A stretch of DNA of 57,387 bases. It comes from Ruminococcus sp. (lineage in GTDB: Bacteria; Bacillota; Clostridia; Oscillospirales; Ruminococcaceae). Position numbers and translations under genes: made by a program. Shown here in pieces: positions 1 to 8,828 of the stretch (the first letter of the stretch is position 1; each line of letters opens with the position of its first letter). The notes below the pieces were generated by a model. That model saw only the letters and a list, made by a program, of their open reading frames with translations. It did no database searches and was not told the DNA's origin. Location of the stretch: contig JAISIC010000059.1 in assembly GCA_031262225.1 (NCBI GenBank), forward strand, positions 1 through 57,387, given 5' to 3'.

Positions 1-665
1 TCCCTGCTGAAACTTGACAGCATATCCATTGCCATAGAAAAATCCTCCCTATCCATGTACTCTTCCGCTTTCGCGGTAAAATTCTTCTTGTCGGCGTTTT
101 CAATAAGTATAGCCCAGCGCTCTTCGTCGGTTAGTTCGCTGAACGGGGTATTAACCTTATCAACTATTTTCGGAAGTTCAACGTAAATTATACAAAGAAG
201 TTTACCCAAAACAGTCTCTTTATCGGCAAAGTAAAAATGATGAATAAATTTATCGTCGCCAAAAACATTAAACCCGCATATCATTATCTGGAATGTACGT
301 TTCATACTGTCATACTCGGAATTTCCCTGATCTAAAAACAACTTCGTTATGTAATAAACACTTCGAGCACGCAAACTCTCTCTGCCGTTTTCAAGGGTAT
401 CAAGAGGCATTGGGTGAGTTTGCATCTCTATATTTACAAGTTCACCATCCGCTGTTTTGCAGTTCACATCGAAACGTATCTGCTTTTCAAAAACCGACTC
501 ATTTATCGCCGGCTCATTTTCAATAACTGTAGATTCGACAATCTTAAGTCCGGTAAACGCCGAAATCATAGAGTTTCGGATCAATCCCGATTCGGGTTTT
601 GTTAAAATTGATTTGAAAACATAATCGTTTTTAAATGATAAAAGCTCCGGGAAGTTATCGTGCAT
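1..665 (-). CDS. PD-(D/E)XK nuclease family transposase-like protein (Rpn/PF12784-like), 3' end outside window
   Basis: This reading frame opens with ATG at 665 on the minus strand, behind an AAGGTG ribosome binding site, and is still open at base 1, so the C-terminus is missing. The protein begins MHDNFPELLSFKNDYVFKSI, typical of the PDDEXK_2/Rpn family. It then shows the nuclease signature: an Asp in RFDVNCKTADGE followed about 12 residues later by the E-x-Q of VNIEMQTHP. Family knowledge: these are PD-(D/E)XK endonuclease-fold proteins annotated as transposase-like or recombination-promoting nucleases, usually scattered in many copies per Clostridia genome. It is expressed from its own consensus promoter (709-686), back to back with the tyrA promoter. 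Whether the nuclease is active cannot be judged from the fragment. Confidence 0.85.
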   Translation of the reverse strand, partial: MHDNFPELLSFKNDYVFKSILTKPESGLIRNSMISAFTGLKIVESTVIENEPAINESVFEKQIRFDVNCKTADGELVNIEMQTHPMPLDTLENGRESLRARSVYYITKLFLDQGNSEYDSMKRTFQIMICGFNVFGDDKFIHHFYFADKETVLGKLLCIIYVELPKIVDKVNTPFSELTDEERWAILIENADKKNFTAKAEEYMDREDFSMAMDMLSSFSR

Positions 666-685
666 GATTTCACCTTCTTTTTATT

Positions 686-714
686 ATTATATCATAACCT
701 TTTTTAATTGTCAA
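686..714 (-). promoter_or_regulatory. sigma-A promoter of the PD-(D/E)XK gene
   Basis: On the minus strand TTGACA (714-709) and TATAAT (691-686) are separated by 17 bp, a perfect consensus, with the start codon about 20 bp downstream. Confidence 0.85.
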
Positions 715-718
715 TAAC

Positions 719-747
719 TTGACATAATCAAAAATATAATGTATACT
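719..747 (+). promoter_or_regulatory. sigma-A promoter of tyrA
   Basis: TTGACA (719-724) and TATACT (742-747) are spaced by 17 bp. The -35 box lies only 4 bp from the -35 of the divergent promoter, so the two may compete for polymerase. Confidence 0.75.
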
Positions 748-779
748 GTAAATACACTAAAAACAAAAGGTCATAAAAA

Positions 780-1607
780 ATGAAAATTACAATCGTCGGC
801 CTTGGGCTTATCGGCGGGTCGTTAGCCAAAACTATTAAAAAATACACAAACCACACCGTCAACGGGATTGATACTAATCCCGAAACTGTCGAGCTTGCTT
901 TGTCACAGGGGGCTATTGACACGAGTATAGACGACACGCGAGAATCTGATATAACCTTCGTTTGCCTTTATCCCGAAGCGACGGTGGAATATATCCTCAC
1001 TCATGAATTTAAGAAGGCTTCTGTCGTTGCCGATGTCTGCGGCGTGAAGCGTTATATTATAGATAAATGCGATTCATATTTACATTCAAAGGGCGTTCAT
1101 CTCGTCGCTTGCCACCCCATGGCGGGGCGTGAATTTTCAGGCTTTGAATACTCCCTTGACACCCTTTTTGACACCGCAAGTTTCATCATCACGCCGACTT
1201 CACTTTCAAGTGAAAAATGCGTGAATATGATTGAAGACTTGGCTTATGCAATGCACTTTAAAAAGGTTGTGAGGGCGACACCCGACGAGCATGATGATAT
1301 TATCGCTTTCACCTCTCAGCTTGCACATATCGTATCGTCTGCATATATAAAAAGCCCCACACACCTTCGTCAGCTTGGCTTCTCAGCCGGGAGCTTCCTT
1401 GATCTCACCCGAGTTGCAAAACTTAACGAAGATATGTGGACACCGCTTTTTATCGCTAATAAAGACGCGTTATCGCGTGAAATCGGTGAGATTATCTCGC
1501 ACCTGACCGAATATAAAGAATGTCTTGAGCAGGAAACGCCCGCAAGGCTTCACAGGCTATTGCGTGACGGGCGTATACTTAAAGAAGAAACGGATGTGAT
1601 TTTATGA
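780..1607 (+). CDS. tyrA: prephenate dehydrogenase
   Basis: This enzyme oxidatively decarboxylates prephenate to 4-hydroxyphenylpyruvate with NAD, the committed step to tyrosine. The 275-residue protein opens with a Rossmann dinucleotide loop (GLGLIGGS, residues 7-14). It has an HPMAGRE segment near residue 111, matching the conserved substrate-site region of TyrA, and then the all-helical C-terminal dimerisation domain. No chorismate mutase or ACT domain is fused to it. The start ATG has an AAAGG site 9 bp upstream. The stop overlaps the start of the next gene by four bases (ATGA), so the two are translationally coupled, although their functions are not obviously linked. Confidence 0.9.
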   Translation: MKITIVGLGLIGGSLAKTIKKYTNHTVNGIDTNPETVELALSQGAIDTSIDDTRESDITFVCLYPEATVEYILTHEFKKASVVADVCGVKRYIIDKCDSYLHSKGVHLVACHPMAGREFSGFEYSLDTLFDTASFIITPTSLSSEKCVNMIEDLAYAMHFKKVVRATPDEHDDIIAFTSQLAHIVSSAYIKSPTHLRQLGFSAGSFLDLTRVAKLNEDMWTPLFIANKDALSREIGEIISHLTEYKECLEQETPARLHRLLRDGRILKEETDVIL

Positions 1608-2440
1608 CTGGCCTGGTGCTTGAGGGCGGGACTTTGCGGGGCTTATTTTCCGCCGGTGCGATGGACACATTCCTTGAAAACGGCATAGAATTTCCCTACA
1701 TAATCGGGGTGTCGGCGGGCATTGCAAATGCTGTGTCGTATGTTTCAAAACAGTTCGGGCGAACCCTCGAATATTTACAAAAATATCGGAACGACCCGCG
1801 TTATATGAGTATGCGAAACCTCGTCAAAGAAGGTGCATATTTCGGTTTGGATTTTGCCTTCGACACCATCCCGAATGAGCTTGTGCCCTTTGATTATGAC
1901 CAGTTTTCGCAGTACAGCGGAACGCTTCTTGCCGGTGTGACATCTGCCGAAACGGGCAAGATGGTTTATCTCAACGAGCTTACCGACACAAAAACTTGGG
2001 AGATTCTCCGTGCTTCCTGTGCACTCCCCGGCTATTTCCCGGCAATAAAGATTGACGGAAAAGAATATTACGACGGCGGACTTCGCTGCCCTATCCCCTA
2101 TGCAAAGGCTGTGAGGGACGGCTGCGAAAAACTTGTGATAATCCTCACAAACCCCGAAGGGTATGTGCGAAAGCTCAAGCTATCCTATGTTGCAATGGCG
2201 AAGCTCTTAAAATATCGCTACCCGGCACTTGAAGAGGCGTTTTTAACCCGCTACAAGGTTTATAACAGGCAGATCGAACACATTGAGCATCTTGAAGCGA
2301 TAGGAAAAGCGATAGTGCTCCGCCCTGCATATACGCTCAAAAGTTTTGAAAAAGACGAAGACAAGATGCGGGAAGTTTGGCAGATGGGACGAGACATAGC
2401 TCGCGAAAAACTGCCGCAGATACAAGAGTTTTTGCTTTAA
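1604..2440 (+). CDS. patatin-like phospholipase family protein
   Basis: This is a predicted cytoplasmic serine acyl hydrolase of 278 residues. It carries the three patatin hallmarks: the oxyanion loop (GGTLRG, about residues 8-13), the nucleophile elbow GVSAG (Ser near residue 40) and the D-G-G that supplies the catalytic Asp (YYDGGLR, near 157). There is no signal peptide or membrane segment. It resembles the bacterial RssA/YjjU group, whose physiological lipid substrate is generally unknown. The start overlaps the tyrA stop (ATGA), and the stop overlaps the convergent noc stop by 4 bp with no obvious terminator between them. Confidence 0.85.
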   Translation: MTGLVLEGGTLRGLFSAGAMDTFLENGIEFPYIIGVSAGIANAVSYVSKQFGRTLEYLQKYRNDPRYMSMRNLVKEGAYFGLDFAFDTIPNELVPFDYDQFSQYSGTLLAGVTSAETGKMVYLNELTDTKTWEILRASCALPGYFPAIKIDGKEYYDGGLRCPIPYAKAVRDGCEKLVIILTNPEGYVRKLKLSYVAMAKLLKYRYPALEEAFLTRYKVYNRQIEHIEHLEAIGKAIVLRPAYTLKSFEKDEDKMREVWQMGRDIAREKLPQIQEFLL

Positions 2441-3270
2441 GACTTTTTCGGAATTTTGGTAACAATCTCGATATATCCGTCCTTGTCGAAACGCTCCATC
2501 TCGGCGTTAATGCCGGCATCACGCATGACATCAACGGCGTGGCTTATGGTGTTGACAAAAAGGCGGACATCCTTAAAAAGAGCCCCGGTTTTGCGAATCA
2601 CCGCCTGCCGTTCCTTCGATTCATTTTTGCGGATTATCATTCCCTCAATCATCCGCTCGGTCTGCTCAACATTAAGCTTTTTAAGCCGTATATTTTCAAT
2701 CGCTTCGTTACGATCGGAAGCTTCGGTAAGTTTCAGTAAAGCTCTTGCGTGGCGTTCGGTAAGCCCGAACTGTAATATCTTCGCTCGCTCTTCCGAAGAG
2801 AGCTTTAATATGCGAAGTTTATTTGCGACTGTCGGCTGTGACCTGCCAAGGCGTACCGCACAGTCTTCTTGGGTAAGCCCATAGCACTCGATGAGCTTTG
2901 CGATCGCTTCCGCTTCGTCAAAAAAGCATAAATCTTTGCGTTGGATATTTTCAACGAGAGCCATGACAGAGGCACTCTGCTCACTCAAAACAACGACTAT
3001 ACAGGGGACTTCACTCATCCCGGCAAGCTTCGCGGCACGAAGCCGCCTTTCCCCCGCGACAAGTTCATATGTACCCGAAATGCCCTCGCGGACGGTGAGG
3101 GGCTGTAATATTCCGTTTCGGCGTATCGACTCGGAAAGCTCCTCAATGTCGCTTCCGAAGGTTTTTCGCGGCTGATAACGGTTAGGGTTGATTCTCTCGA
3201 CCGGGATATTTACGACTTTATTTATGACTTCAGGCGTTCTTCTTGTTGCAAATGTTTGAAAAAACGGCAT
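2437..3270 (-). CDS. noc: nucleoid occlusion protein Noc (ParB family)
   Basis: A ParB-type CTP-switch DNA-binding protein of 277 residues. The N-terminal ParB/sulfiredoxin-like domain contains the nucleotide-binding AGERRLRAAK segment (near residue 75). It is followed by a helix-turn-helix (LTQEDCAVRLGRSQPTVANK, about 130-150). The C-terminal tail (DVRLFVNTISHAV... ending IEIVTKIPKK) resembles Noc more than ParB. Family role: Noc binds Noc-binding sites and the membrane to block FtsZ assembly over the nucleoid. The start codon follows an AGGAGG site. No parA is adjacent, as expected for noc. Some chromosomal ParB/Spo0J activity cannot be excluded from sequence alone. Confidence 0.8.
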   Translation of the reverse strand: MPFFQTFATRRTPEVINKVVNIPVERINPNRYQPRKTFGSDIEELSESIRRNGILQPLTVREGISGTYELVAGERRLRAAKLAGMSEVPCIVVVLSEQSASVMALVENIQRKDLCFFDEAEAIAKLIECYGLTQEDCAVRLGRSQPTVANKLRILKLSSEERAKILQFGLTERHARALLKLTEASDRNEAIENIRLKKLNVEQTERMIEGMIIRKNESKERQAVIRKTGALFKDVRLFVNTISHAVDVMRDAGINAEMERFDKDGYIEIVTKIPKKS

Positions 3271-3361
3271 TTTTATAATCCTCCTGCCAAATTACATGGA
3301 TTTGTATAATTATACCATTTTTTCTGTACGAAATTTGTCGTAAAATGTTGGCAAAAAATTA

Positions 3362-3390
3362 TTTACATTTCCCCGAAAATATGTTATAAT
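3362..3390 (+). promoter_or_regulatory. sigma-A promoter of the MoxR/DUF58 operon
   Basis: TTTACA (3362-3367), 17 bp, TATAAT (3385-3390), with a TG extended -10 element just upstream of the -10 box. It lies 30 bp before the small membrane-protein gene. Confidence 0.8.
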
Positions 3391-3419
3391 GTGCTTTGAG
3401 GTCCAGGAGGTTTAAATTT

Positions 3420-3572
3420 ATGGCTAAAAAGAATTTGAAGATGACGTCTTTCAAGAACAAAGGCGATAATCGCCCCGAATCAAAACGCAAAACACATATG
3501 AGAATATTAACATTTTTCATCGCCTTGGTGGTAATCCTCGGGCTGGTGCTTATATTCCCGTTTAGTCAATAA
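3420..3572 (+). CDS. small single-pass membrane protein (50 aa)
   Basis: A 50-residue ORF with an excellent AGGAGG site 8-9 bp before its ATG. The first 27 residues are strongly basic (MAKKNLKMTSFKNKG...). One hydrophobic helix follows (ILTFFIALVVILGLVLIFPF), ending in FSQ. It is the first gene after the promoter and lies 17 bp before the MoxR gene, so it belongs to that operon. I do not recognise a family. The position suggests a small membrane partner of the MoxR/DUF58/transglutaminase proteins, but that is inference. Confidence 0.75.
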   Translation: MAKKNLKMTSFKNKGDNRPESKRKTHMRILTFFIALVVILGLVLIFPFSQ

Positions 3573-3589
3573 AATATAGGAAATAAAAA

Positions 3590-4501
3590 ATGATAACAAA
3601 GATAATAGACAATATCGAAAAGATTATAGTCGGGAAAAGGGCGGCAATCGAAGAGCTTGTTGCCGCGTTTTTAGCCGACGGGCACGTGCTTATCGAAGAC
3701 GTTCCCGGTGTCGGCAAAACACAGCTTGCCTTTGCCCTCGCACGTTCGGTCGGCGGGCGTTTTAATCGCATACAGCTCACCCCCGATATAATGCCCTCCG
3801 ATATCACAGGTTTTTCGATAATTGACCCGAAAACATCCGAACTTGTTTACAAGCCCGGCGGTGCGGACTGCAATATTCTCCTTGCGGATGAGATTAACCG
3901 TGCCTCACCCAAAACACAATCGGCACTCCTTGAGGTTATGGAAGAGCGTCAGGTTTCCCTTGACGGCGTTACGCACAAACTTCCCAAACCCCTCCTTGTT
4001 ATTGCCACCGAAAACCCCGTTGAGACATACGGGACTTACCACCTGCCCGAAGCACAGATGGACCGCTTCGCTGTGAAGATAAAAATCGGATATCCCGATG
4101 AAGATGCGGAGCTTGAAATTTTGTCGAGAAACGAGAAGATACCGCCCGAAATTTCCGCCGTTATCACCACTGAGAATGCGATTGCCTTGCAGGAACAGGC
4201 AAAGGATATAAAAGTGTCGGAGGACCTTCGCCGTTATATTATCGAGATTTCCGCCGCTTCAAGGGATAACGAGCTTATAAAACTCGGAATAAGCCCCCGC
4301 GGCTCCCTCATGCTTCTTAAAATATCAAAGTCGTTTGCGATGATTGCAGGGCGTGATTATGTCACCCCCGATGACATTAAGCGTGCGGCTCTGATAACGC
4401 TGCCGCATAGGCTTACACTTTCGCAAAAGGGGCGGTCGAGTATCGGCAGTTCCGACGCTATGACCCTAAATATTTTAGACAGCATTGCTGTACCCCGTTA
4501 G
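3590..4501 (+). CDS. MoxR family AAA+ ATPase
   Basis: A 303-residue AAA+ ATPase with Walker A PGVGKT (residues 39-44), Walker B LLADEINR (about 101-108) and a sensor-1 segment (LLVIATENPVE). The C-terminal lid domain includes SPRGSLMLLK. MoxR proteins act as chaperone-like ATPases that mature or regulate partner proteins, classically together with DUF58 proteins encoded alongside. That arrangement is present here: DUF58 and a membrane transglutaminase follow immediately. A second, divergent MoxR is encoded at 27.3-28.2 kb. The start is ATG 3590. Its ribosome binding site is weak (a GG/AA-rich stretch), consistent with coupling to the upstream small gene. Confidence 0.9.
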   Translation: MITKIIDNIEKIIVGKRAAIEELVAAFLADGHVLIEDVPGVGKTQLAFALARSVGGRFNRIQLTPDIMPSDITGFSIIDPKTSELVYKPGGADCNILLADEINRASPKTQSALLEVMEERQVSLDGVTHKLPKPLLVIATENPVETYGTYHLPEAQMDRFAVKIKIGYPDEDAELEILSRNEKIPPEISAVITTENAIALQEQAKDIKVSEDLRRYIIEISAASRDNELIKLGISPRGSLMLLKISKSFAMIAGRDYVTPDDIKRAALITLPHRLTLSQKGRSSIGSSDAMTLNILDSIAVPR

Positions 4502-4505
4502 CAAT

Positions 4506-5546
4506 ATGAGTAGAATAGTTAAGATATTTGAACTGTTTTTCATAATCGGGCTCGGGCTGCTTGTGACCCTTTACGTTTCGGCACCTGTCGGCGTGACAAT
4601 CCTGTTAATGGTTTTTTTCGGGATGTTTTTTTCTATCGCCGTGACTATTGCAACAGCCGTTATGAAAGCAATCAAGGTAACAGCCTCGGTTTCCGAAGCA
4701 TCTGTTTCACAGACAACGCTTTTTAAGGGTGAAAAAACTATCCTTAAAATCACGGTGAAAAACAGGACGATAATCCCTGCCGCAGACGTGAGGATCCGAC
4801 TTATCACGCCCGATTCGGGGCTTAATGCCGATACCGAAAAAAATATAGTGAGCTTTTCTGTCGCAGGACGTGCAGAGGAAGTTTTAGAGCTTGAATATGA
4901 AGCGGCAATCTGGGGGCAGTACAAGATAGGCATTGAGACGGTTCGCCTCGGCGACTTTTTGGGGATATTCTCACTCCCGTGGCAAGTGTCAGGCAATGCG
5001 AATTTTGAAGTCTTGGTCTTCCCGAACATAATCGAAATCCCGCCCGAAGAGATTATTATCGGCTCAGCTCTCGAAGCCATATATGACGACGAAGCGGAGG
5101 AGACGACCGAAACCGCTCTGCCGTTTGGCGGCTTCCCGGGATATAACCACAGGGATTACGAGCCGGGCGACCCGATCCGCCGCATTAACTGGAAACTTTC
5201 AGCAAAACGCGACAAGCTGCTTTTGCGGCTTGATGATGAAGCGGAGACACCGGAAATTAATATATGTTTAACAGCCTCTAAAGAGGCGCTTGATGAGGAC
5301 AGAGAAAAACAAGAGGAAGCTGTTGAAACCGCCTTGGGGCTTGCAGATCTTTTTGTGAAGCTTGATATTAAGGTCAAGGTGCACTATTCAAATTCTTTGT
5401 TTGAATGCATAAACTCCGATGATATTGCAAATTTGCAGACCGCCTTTTTAAGATATAAATTTTCTGATGAAAACTATCTGCCCGAAGACCTTTCATACTA
5501 TATAAAAGTTTCGCCGAACAGTTTACCCGAACTGATTAAAGCATGA
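4506..5546 (+). CDS. DUF58 domain-containing membrane protein
   Basis: Two hydrophobic helices lie at the N-terminus (IFELFFIIGLGLLVTLYV and ILLMVFFGMFFSIAVTIAT). A beta-sandwich-like middle and the DUF58 signature follow (YEPGDPIRRINWKLSAKRDKL, near residues 220-240), and then a vWA-like C-terminal part. DUF58 proteins are the usual partners of MoxR ATPases. I place the start at ATG 4506, four bases after the MoxR stop. An in-frame upstream ATG at 4485 would overlap MoxR and has no better ribosome binding site. The stop overlaps the next start by 4 bp (ATGA). The exact cellular role of this family is unsettled. Confidence 0.85.
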   Translation: MSRIVKIFELFFIIGLGLLVTLYVSAPVGVTILLMVFFGMFFSIAVTIATAVMKAIKVTASVSEASVSQTTLFKGEKTILKITVKNRTIIPAADVRIRLITPDSGLNADTEKNIVSFSVAGRAEEVLELEYEAAIWGQYKIGIETVRLGDFLGIFSLPWQVSGNANFEVLVFPNIIEIPPEEIIIGSALEAIYDDEAEETTETALPFGGFPGYNHRDYEPGDPIRRINWKLSAKRDKLLLRLDDEAETPEINICLTASKEALDEDREKQEEAVETALGLADLFVKLDIKVKVHYSNSLFECINSDDIANLQTAFLRYKFSDENYLPEDLSYYIKVSPNSLPELIKA

Positions 5547-7798
5547 AAAAACTTAACGAAAAGTCAATAAAAAACTTTTCGCGGTTCGCTTTTCCGTGGC
5601 TTTTTTGCTTCGCCTGTATGTACGCGTTTATATATGCCTACACCGAAGAAATTTTCACGATTTGGGCGGTTGCCGCACTATCCCTCACGGCGGTTTTCTT
5701 TGCACTCTTTGACAGACTTGCAAGGCTTCGTGCTCTGCCCCGAATCCTGCTTTTTGTCTTAATATTGATGGTGATAGGAATTGCGACAAACGTCCTTATC
5801 TTCACCTCGGGGAATTTCGGCTACGGCTTTTTCATCTGGTTTTTATCGGGCGATTCGCTAATCGAAACAAAGCCCGCATATCTCGCGGCTTTCACCCTCG
5901 CCTTTTCGTTTTTCATATCGGCAGTAACCTACTATTTCGGGGTTCATGTCTATCGCAAGCACTGGCTTGTGCTAATCGGGATACTCCCCTTTATTGTCTT
6001 TGTCAAGCTTTCGGTGACAATCCCGATTTGGCTTATTGTCACTATAACCGGGATAGAGCTTTTTATCTACCTGGCAAAGCTTCGTGAGGGTTATGACGAA
6101 AAGACTATCTTAGCGGGGAAAAAGTCTGTAATAAAAGTATACGGCGATTTTGCGGTTGCCCTTGTCCTTGCAATAGCCCTCATTCCAAAACCCTCCGAAA
6201 CGCCTTTCTGGGAGGAGTTTGAGCAGGTTTTGGGGCAGTTCACCCTTTCATATCAGGGGGAAAACGGATTATCGGAGGGGCTTTCCTTTCGCTCCGGCAA
6301 CGCGGATAATGCCGCACTTGCCCCGAACAGGCTTCTTTACACCATGGCAACAAGCAGCTATCATGCCGAGTATTTGAAGCTGCAATCCTTCCCATACTAT
6401 AACGGCGATGACGACTATTGGTATATCCTTGATGAAAACCTTGAACATTCGAGTTCCTTTTATAACTCCCCGGAAATAAACTATCAGATTTTGGGCGAAC
6501 TGGGGGAGGAAGCGTTAAAACGCGATTCCACTATTTTAGAGCGATACGGCATTGAGTTTTCGGGGCTCCCCGAAGGGGTTTATAATGCGACGATAACGGC
6601 ACAGAACCACACCTCGCCGGTGATTCCCGCACCATCACGAACGACAAATATTAGTGTTATCAGAGCAAGTGCCGGCGGTTTTTCACCTACCCGACTTTTC
6701 GGCGGCGGCATAGTTTCATCATTCACCCCAAGGGAAGATGAAAAATATCGTGTTTCGCACTACGCCGACATAACAACCGAAAAGGGGCTTAATTCCACGC
6801 TTCGAGGCTTAGCGGCAGAGGAATACGGTGCGTTCTTAACCGACCTTGCAACCGCCCAGGAAGAAGGAAGCATCGCCAGAGATATTGCAAGATATATCGC
6901 TGATGATTATCAGGAAGCTATCGACTGGCGGCACTTTAACAGCTATAACAGTGATAGCCTTCGCGAACTTTCAGACGAGATAACGGCGGGGATTACCGAT
7001 GACTTTGACAAGGCAAAGGCAATTGAGCGATATTTTCACGAGACCGGCTTTTCATACAGCCTTGGGTATAACGCGCCTGTGGACACCCCCGAATATTTCA
7101 TCTTCACCGACAAGATGGGTTCCTGTTCCGATTTCGCAACAGCTTTCACCATTCTTGCGGGTTATGCGGGTCTTTCTGTCCGCTACACAGAGGGGTATAT
7201 CCCCCGCGAGGTAAGCTATGAGGAATACCTTGAGGCTTCGGCTGAAAACGGAATAGACAACAGCGTTCGTTTCCCCGAAAATATGCATTTTTACACTGTT
7301 TCAAGCCACGATGCCCACGCCTACCCCGAAGTTTTCATCGCCGGGATGTGGGTGAGGTTCGAGCCGACGGTCGGAGGACCTGCGGCGGGCGATTTTGACA
7401 ACGAAGCCGCTGTGACCGACAACACCTCCGAACGGCTTGCATATGTAATCTTCTTTTCAATGCTTGGGGCTTTGGCGATTCTCTTTGTCCTCCTCCGCCC
7501 TAAGATATCGGAAGCGATTTTCAGAATAAAACTTCGATTCGTCCTTAAAAAGAGCGGCGAAAAAGAGGCTTTGCGGCTTATGTTTGCCCGAATTGCCAAA
7601 AAAATGAACATAAAGATGGAGATTCCCAGCGATAGTCGCACTGTGTTTGAGGTTGCGGATATGTTAAAAAATTCTGCCGACATAACCCCGATTGTAATAC
7701 CGCTTTCAGCCGCCGTTTTCGGCGATGAAGCGATAACCGATTATGACGGGGCTTACGACTGTTACAGAAAAGCTATTGACAAAATAAAGCGTTCGTGA
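5543..7798 (+). CDS. membrane-anchored transglutaminase-like protein (TgpA-type)
   Basis: A 751-residue protein with about six N-terminal membrane helices (residues 15-215), a long exported region, one more helix (YVIFFSMLGALAILFVLL, about 630-650) and a cytoplasmic tail. The transglutaminase-like core has Cys near residue 528 (KMGSCSDFATAF), His near 590 (DAHAYPEVF) and then F-E-P-T. The usual catalytic Asp of F-D-P-T is therefore Glu here, which is not unusual in this family. The fold may act as a protease, a transglutaminase or a peptide binder at the cell surface. It is the last gene of the MoxR/DUF58 operon, and the triplet MoxR-DUF58-TgpA is a recurrent bacterial gene set. Confidence 0.85.
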   Translation: MKKLNEKSIKNFSRFAFPWLFCFACMYAFIYAYTEEIFTIWAVAALSLTAVFFALFDRLARLRALPRILLFVLILMVIGIATNVLIFTSGNFGYGFFIWFLSGDSLIETKPAYLAAFTLAFSFFISAVTYYFGVHVYRKHWLVLIGILPFIVFVKLSVTIPIWLIVTITGIELFIYLAKLREGYDEKTILAGKKSVIKVYGDFAVALVLAIALIPKPSETPFWEEFEQVLGQFTLSYQGENGLSEGLSFRSGNADNAALAPNRLLYTMATSSYHAEYLKLQSFPYYNGDDDYWYILDENLEHSSSFYNSPEINYQILGELGEEALKRDSTILERYGIEFSGLPEGVYNATITAQNHTSPVIPAPSRTTNISVIRASAGGFSPTRLFGGGIVSSFTPREDEKYRVSHYADITTEKGLNSTLRGLAAEEYGAFLTDLATAQEEGSIARDIARYIADDYQEAIDWRHFNSYNSDSLRELSDEITAGITDDFDKAKAIERYFHETGFSYSLGYNAPVDTPEYFIFTDKMGSCSDFATAFTILAGYAGLSVRYTEGYIPREVSYEEYLEASAENGIDNSVRFPENMHFYTVSSHDAHAYPEVFIAGMWVRFEPTVGGPAAGDFDNEAAVTDNTSERLAYVIFFSMLGALAILFVLLRPKISEAIFRIKLRFVLKKSGEKEALRLMFARIAKKMNIKMEIPSDSRTVFEVADMLKNSADITPIVIPLSAAVFGDEAITDYDGAYDCYRKAIDKIKRS

Positions 7799-7829
7799 TA
7801 TAATTTTCTTAAAATGAGGGGGATTATTT

Positions 7830-8819
7830 ATGGCTGTAATTGGTGGCATATCCTTACCGAATATTCCTTGGCAGGACAGACCTGAGGGCAACAACGACGT
7901 GATTTGGAGATACGACAATAACCCGATCATAAAACGAAATGCGATTCCGACTTCAAATTCCGTTTTCAACAGTGCTGTTGTGCCGTTCCAAAAGGGCGAT
8001 TATAAGTTCGCAGGCGTTTTCCGTGTTGACGACAAGGCACGGAATATGAACCTTCACGCCGGATTTTCAAAAGACGGGATTAATTTTGATATAAACCCGA
8101 ATCGCATTGAATTTAACAAAGACAACCCCGCTTTGCAGGATTTTCAATACGGTTATGACCCGCGTGTGGTGTATTTTGCGGAGGATGGGAAATTCTATAT
8201 AACATGGTGCAACGCATACGGCTATAAGCCGACAATCGGCGTTGGCTGGACGACTGATTTTGTCGATTTCACCATGACCGAAAATGCGTTTTTGCCCTTT
8301 AACAGAAACGGCGTTTTATTCCCGCGGAAGATAGACGGAAAATATGTCATGCTGTCGCGGCCTTCCGACTGGGGGCACACACCATTCGGGGATATATTCA
8401 TATCGCAGTCAAAAGACCTCAAATACTGGGGGGAGCACCGCCATGTAATGAGCCCGAAGGGCGGTTGGGAATCGACAAAGATCGGTGCAGGACCGATTCC
8501 CATTGAAACCGATCGCGGCTGGCTGATGTTTTATCACGGCGTTTTAACCTCCTGCAACGGATATGTTTACAGCTTCGGGGCGGTGCTCCTTGACATAAAC
8601 GAGCCTTGGAAGGTGCTCAAACGCGGCAATGAATATCTGCTGTCACCGCAGGAAACATATGAGCAGATCGGCGACGTGCAAAACGTAACCTTCCCCTGTG
8701 CAAATCTTGTTGATGCGGACACAGGCAAGATAGCAATCTATTACGGCTGTGCCGACACCTGCACTTCACTTTGCTTTACGACCGTTGAGGCGGTTTTGGA
8801 ATTTTTAGATAAAGAATAG
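7830..8819 (+). CDS. GH130 beta-1,4-mannooligosaccharide/mannosyl-glucose phosphorylase
   Basis: A 329-residue five-bladed propeller enzyme of glycoside hydrolase family 130. It phosphorolyses beta-1,4-mannosides to mannose 1-phosphate plus the shortened sugar. The opening (GGISLPNIPWQDRP...VIWRYDNNPII) and the length fit the RaMP2-type mannooligosaccharide phosphorylases better than the roughly 390-residue mannosyl-glucose phosphorylases. The Y-D-P-R-V segment (Asp near residue 110) matches the conserved general-acid region. There is no signal peptide, so it acts in the cytoplasm on imported oligosaccharides. A GAGGGGG ribosome binding site precedes ATG 7830. Substrate is inferred from family similarity only; no mannan transporter is adjacent. 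Confidence 0.85.
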   Translation: MAVIGGISLPNIPWQDRPEGNNDVIWRYDNNPIIKRNAIPTSNSVFNSAVVPFQKGDYKFAGVFRVDDKARNMNLHAGFSKDGINFDINPNRIEFNKDNPALQDFQYGYDPRVVYFAEDGKFYITWCNAYGYKPTIGVGWTTDFVDFTMTENAFLPFNRNGVLFPRKIDGKYVMLSRPSDWGHTPFGDIFISQSKDLKYWGEHRHVMSPKGGWESTKIGAGPIPIETDRGWLMFYHGVLTSCNGYVYSFGAVLLDINEPWKVLKRGNEYLLSPQETYEQIGDVQNVTFPCANLVDADTGKIAIYYGCADTCTSLCFTTVEAVLEFLDKE

Positions 8820-8828
8820 GAACACATC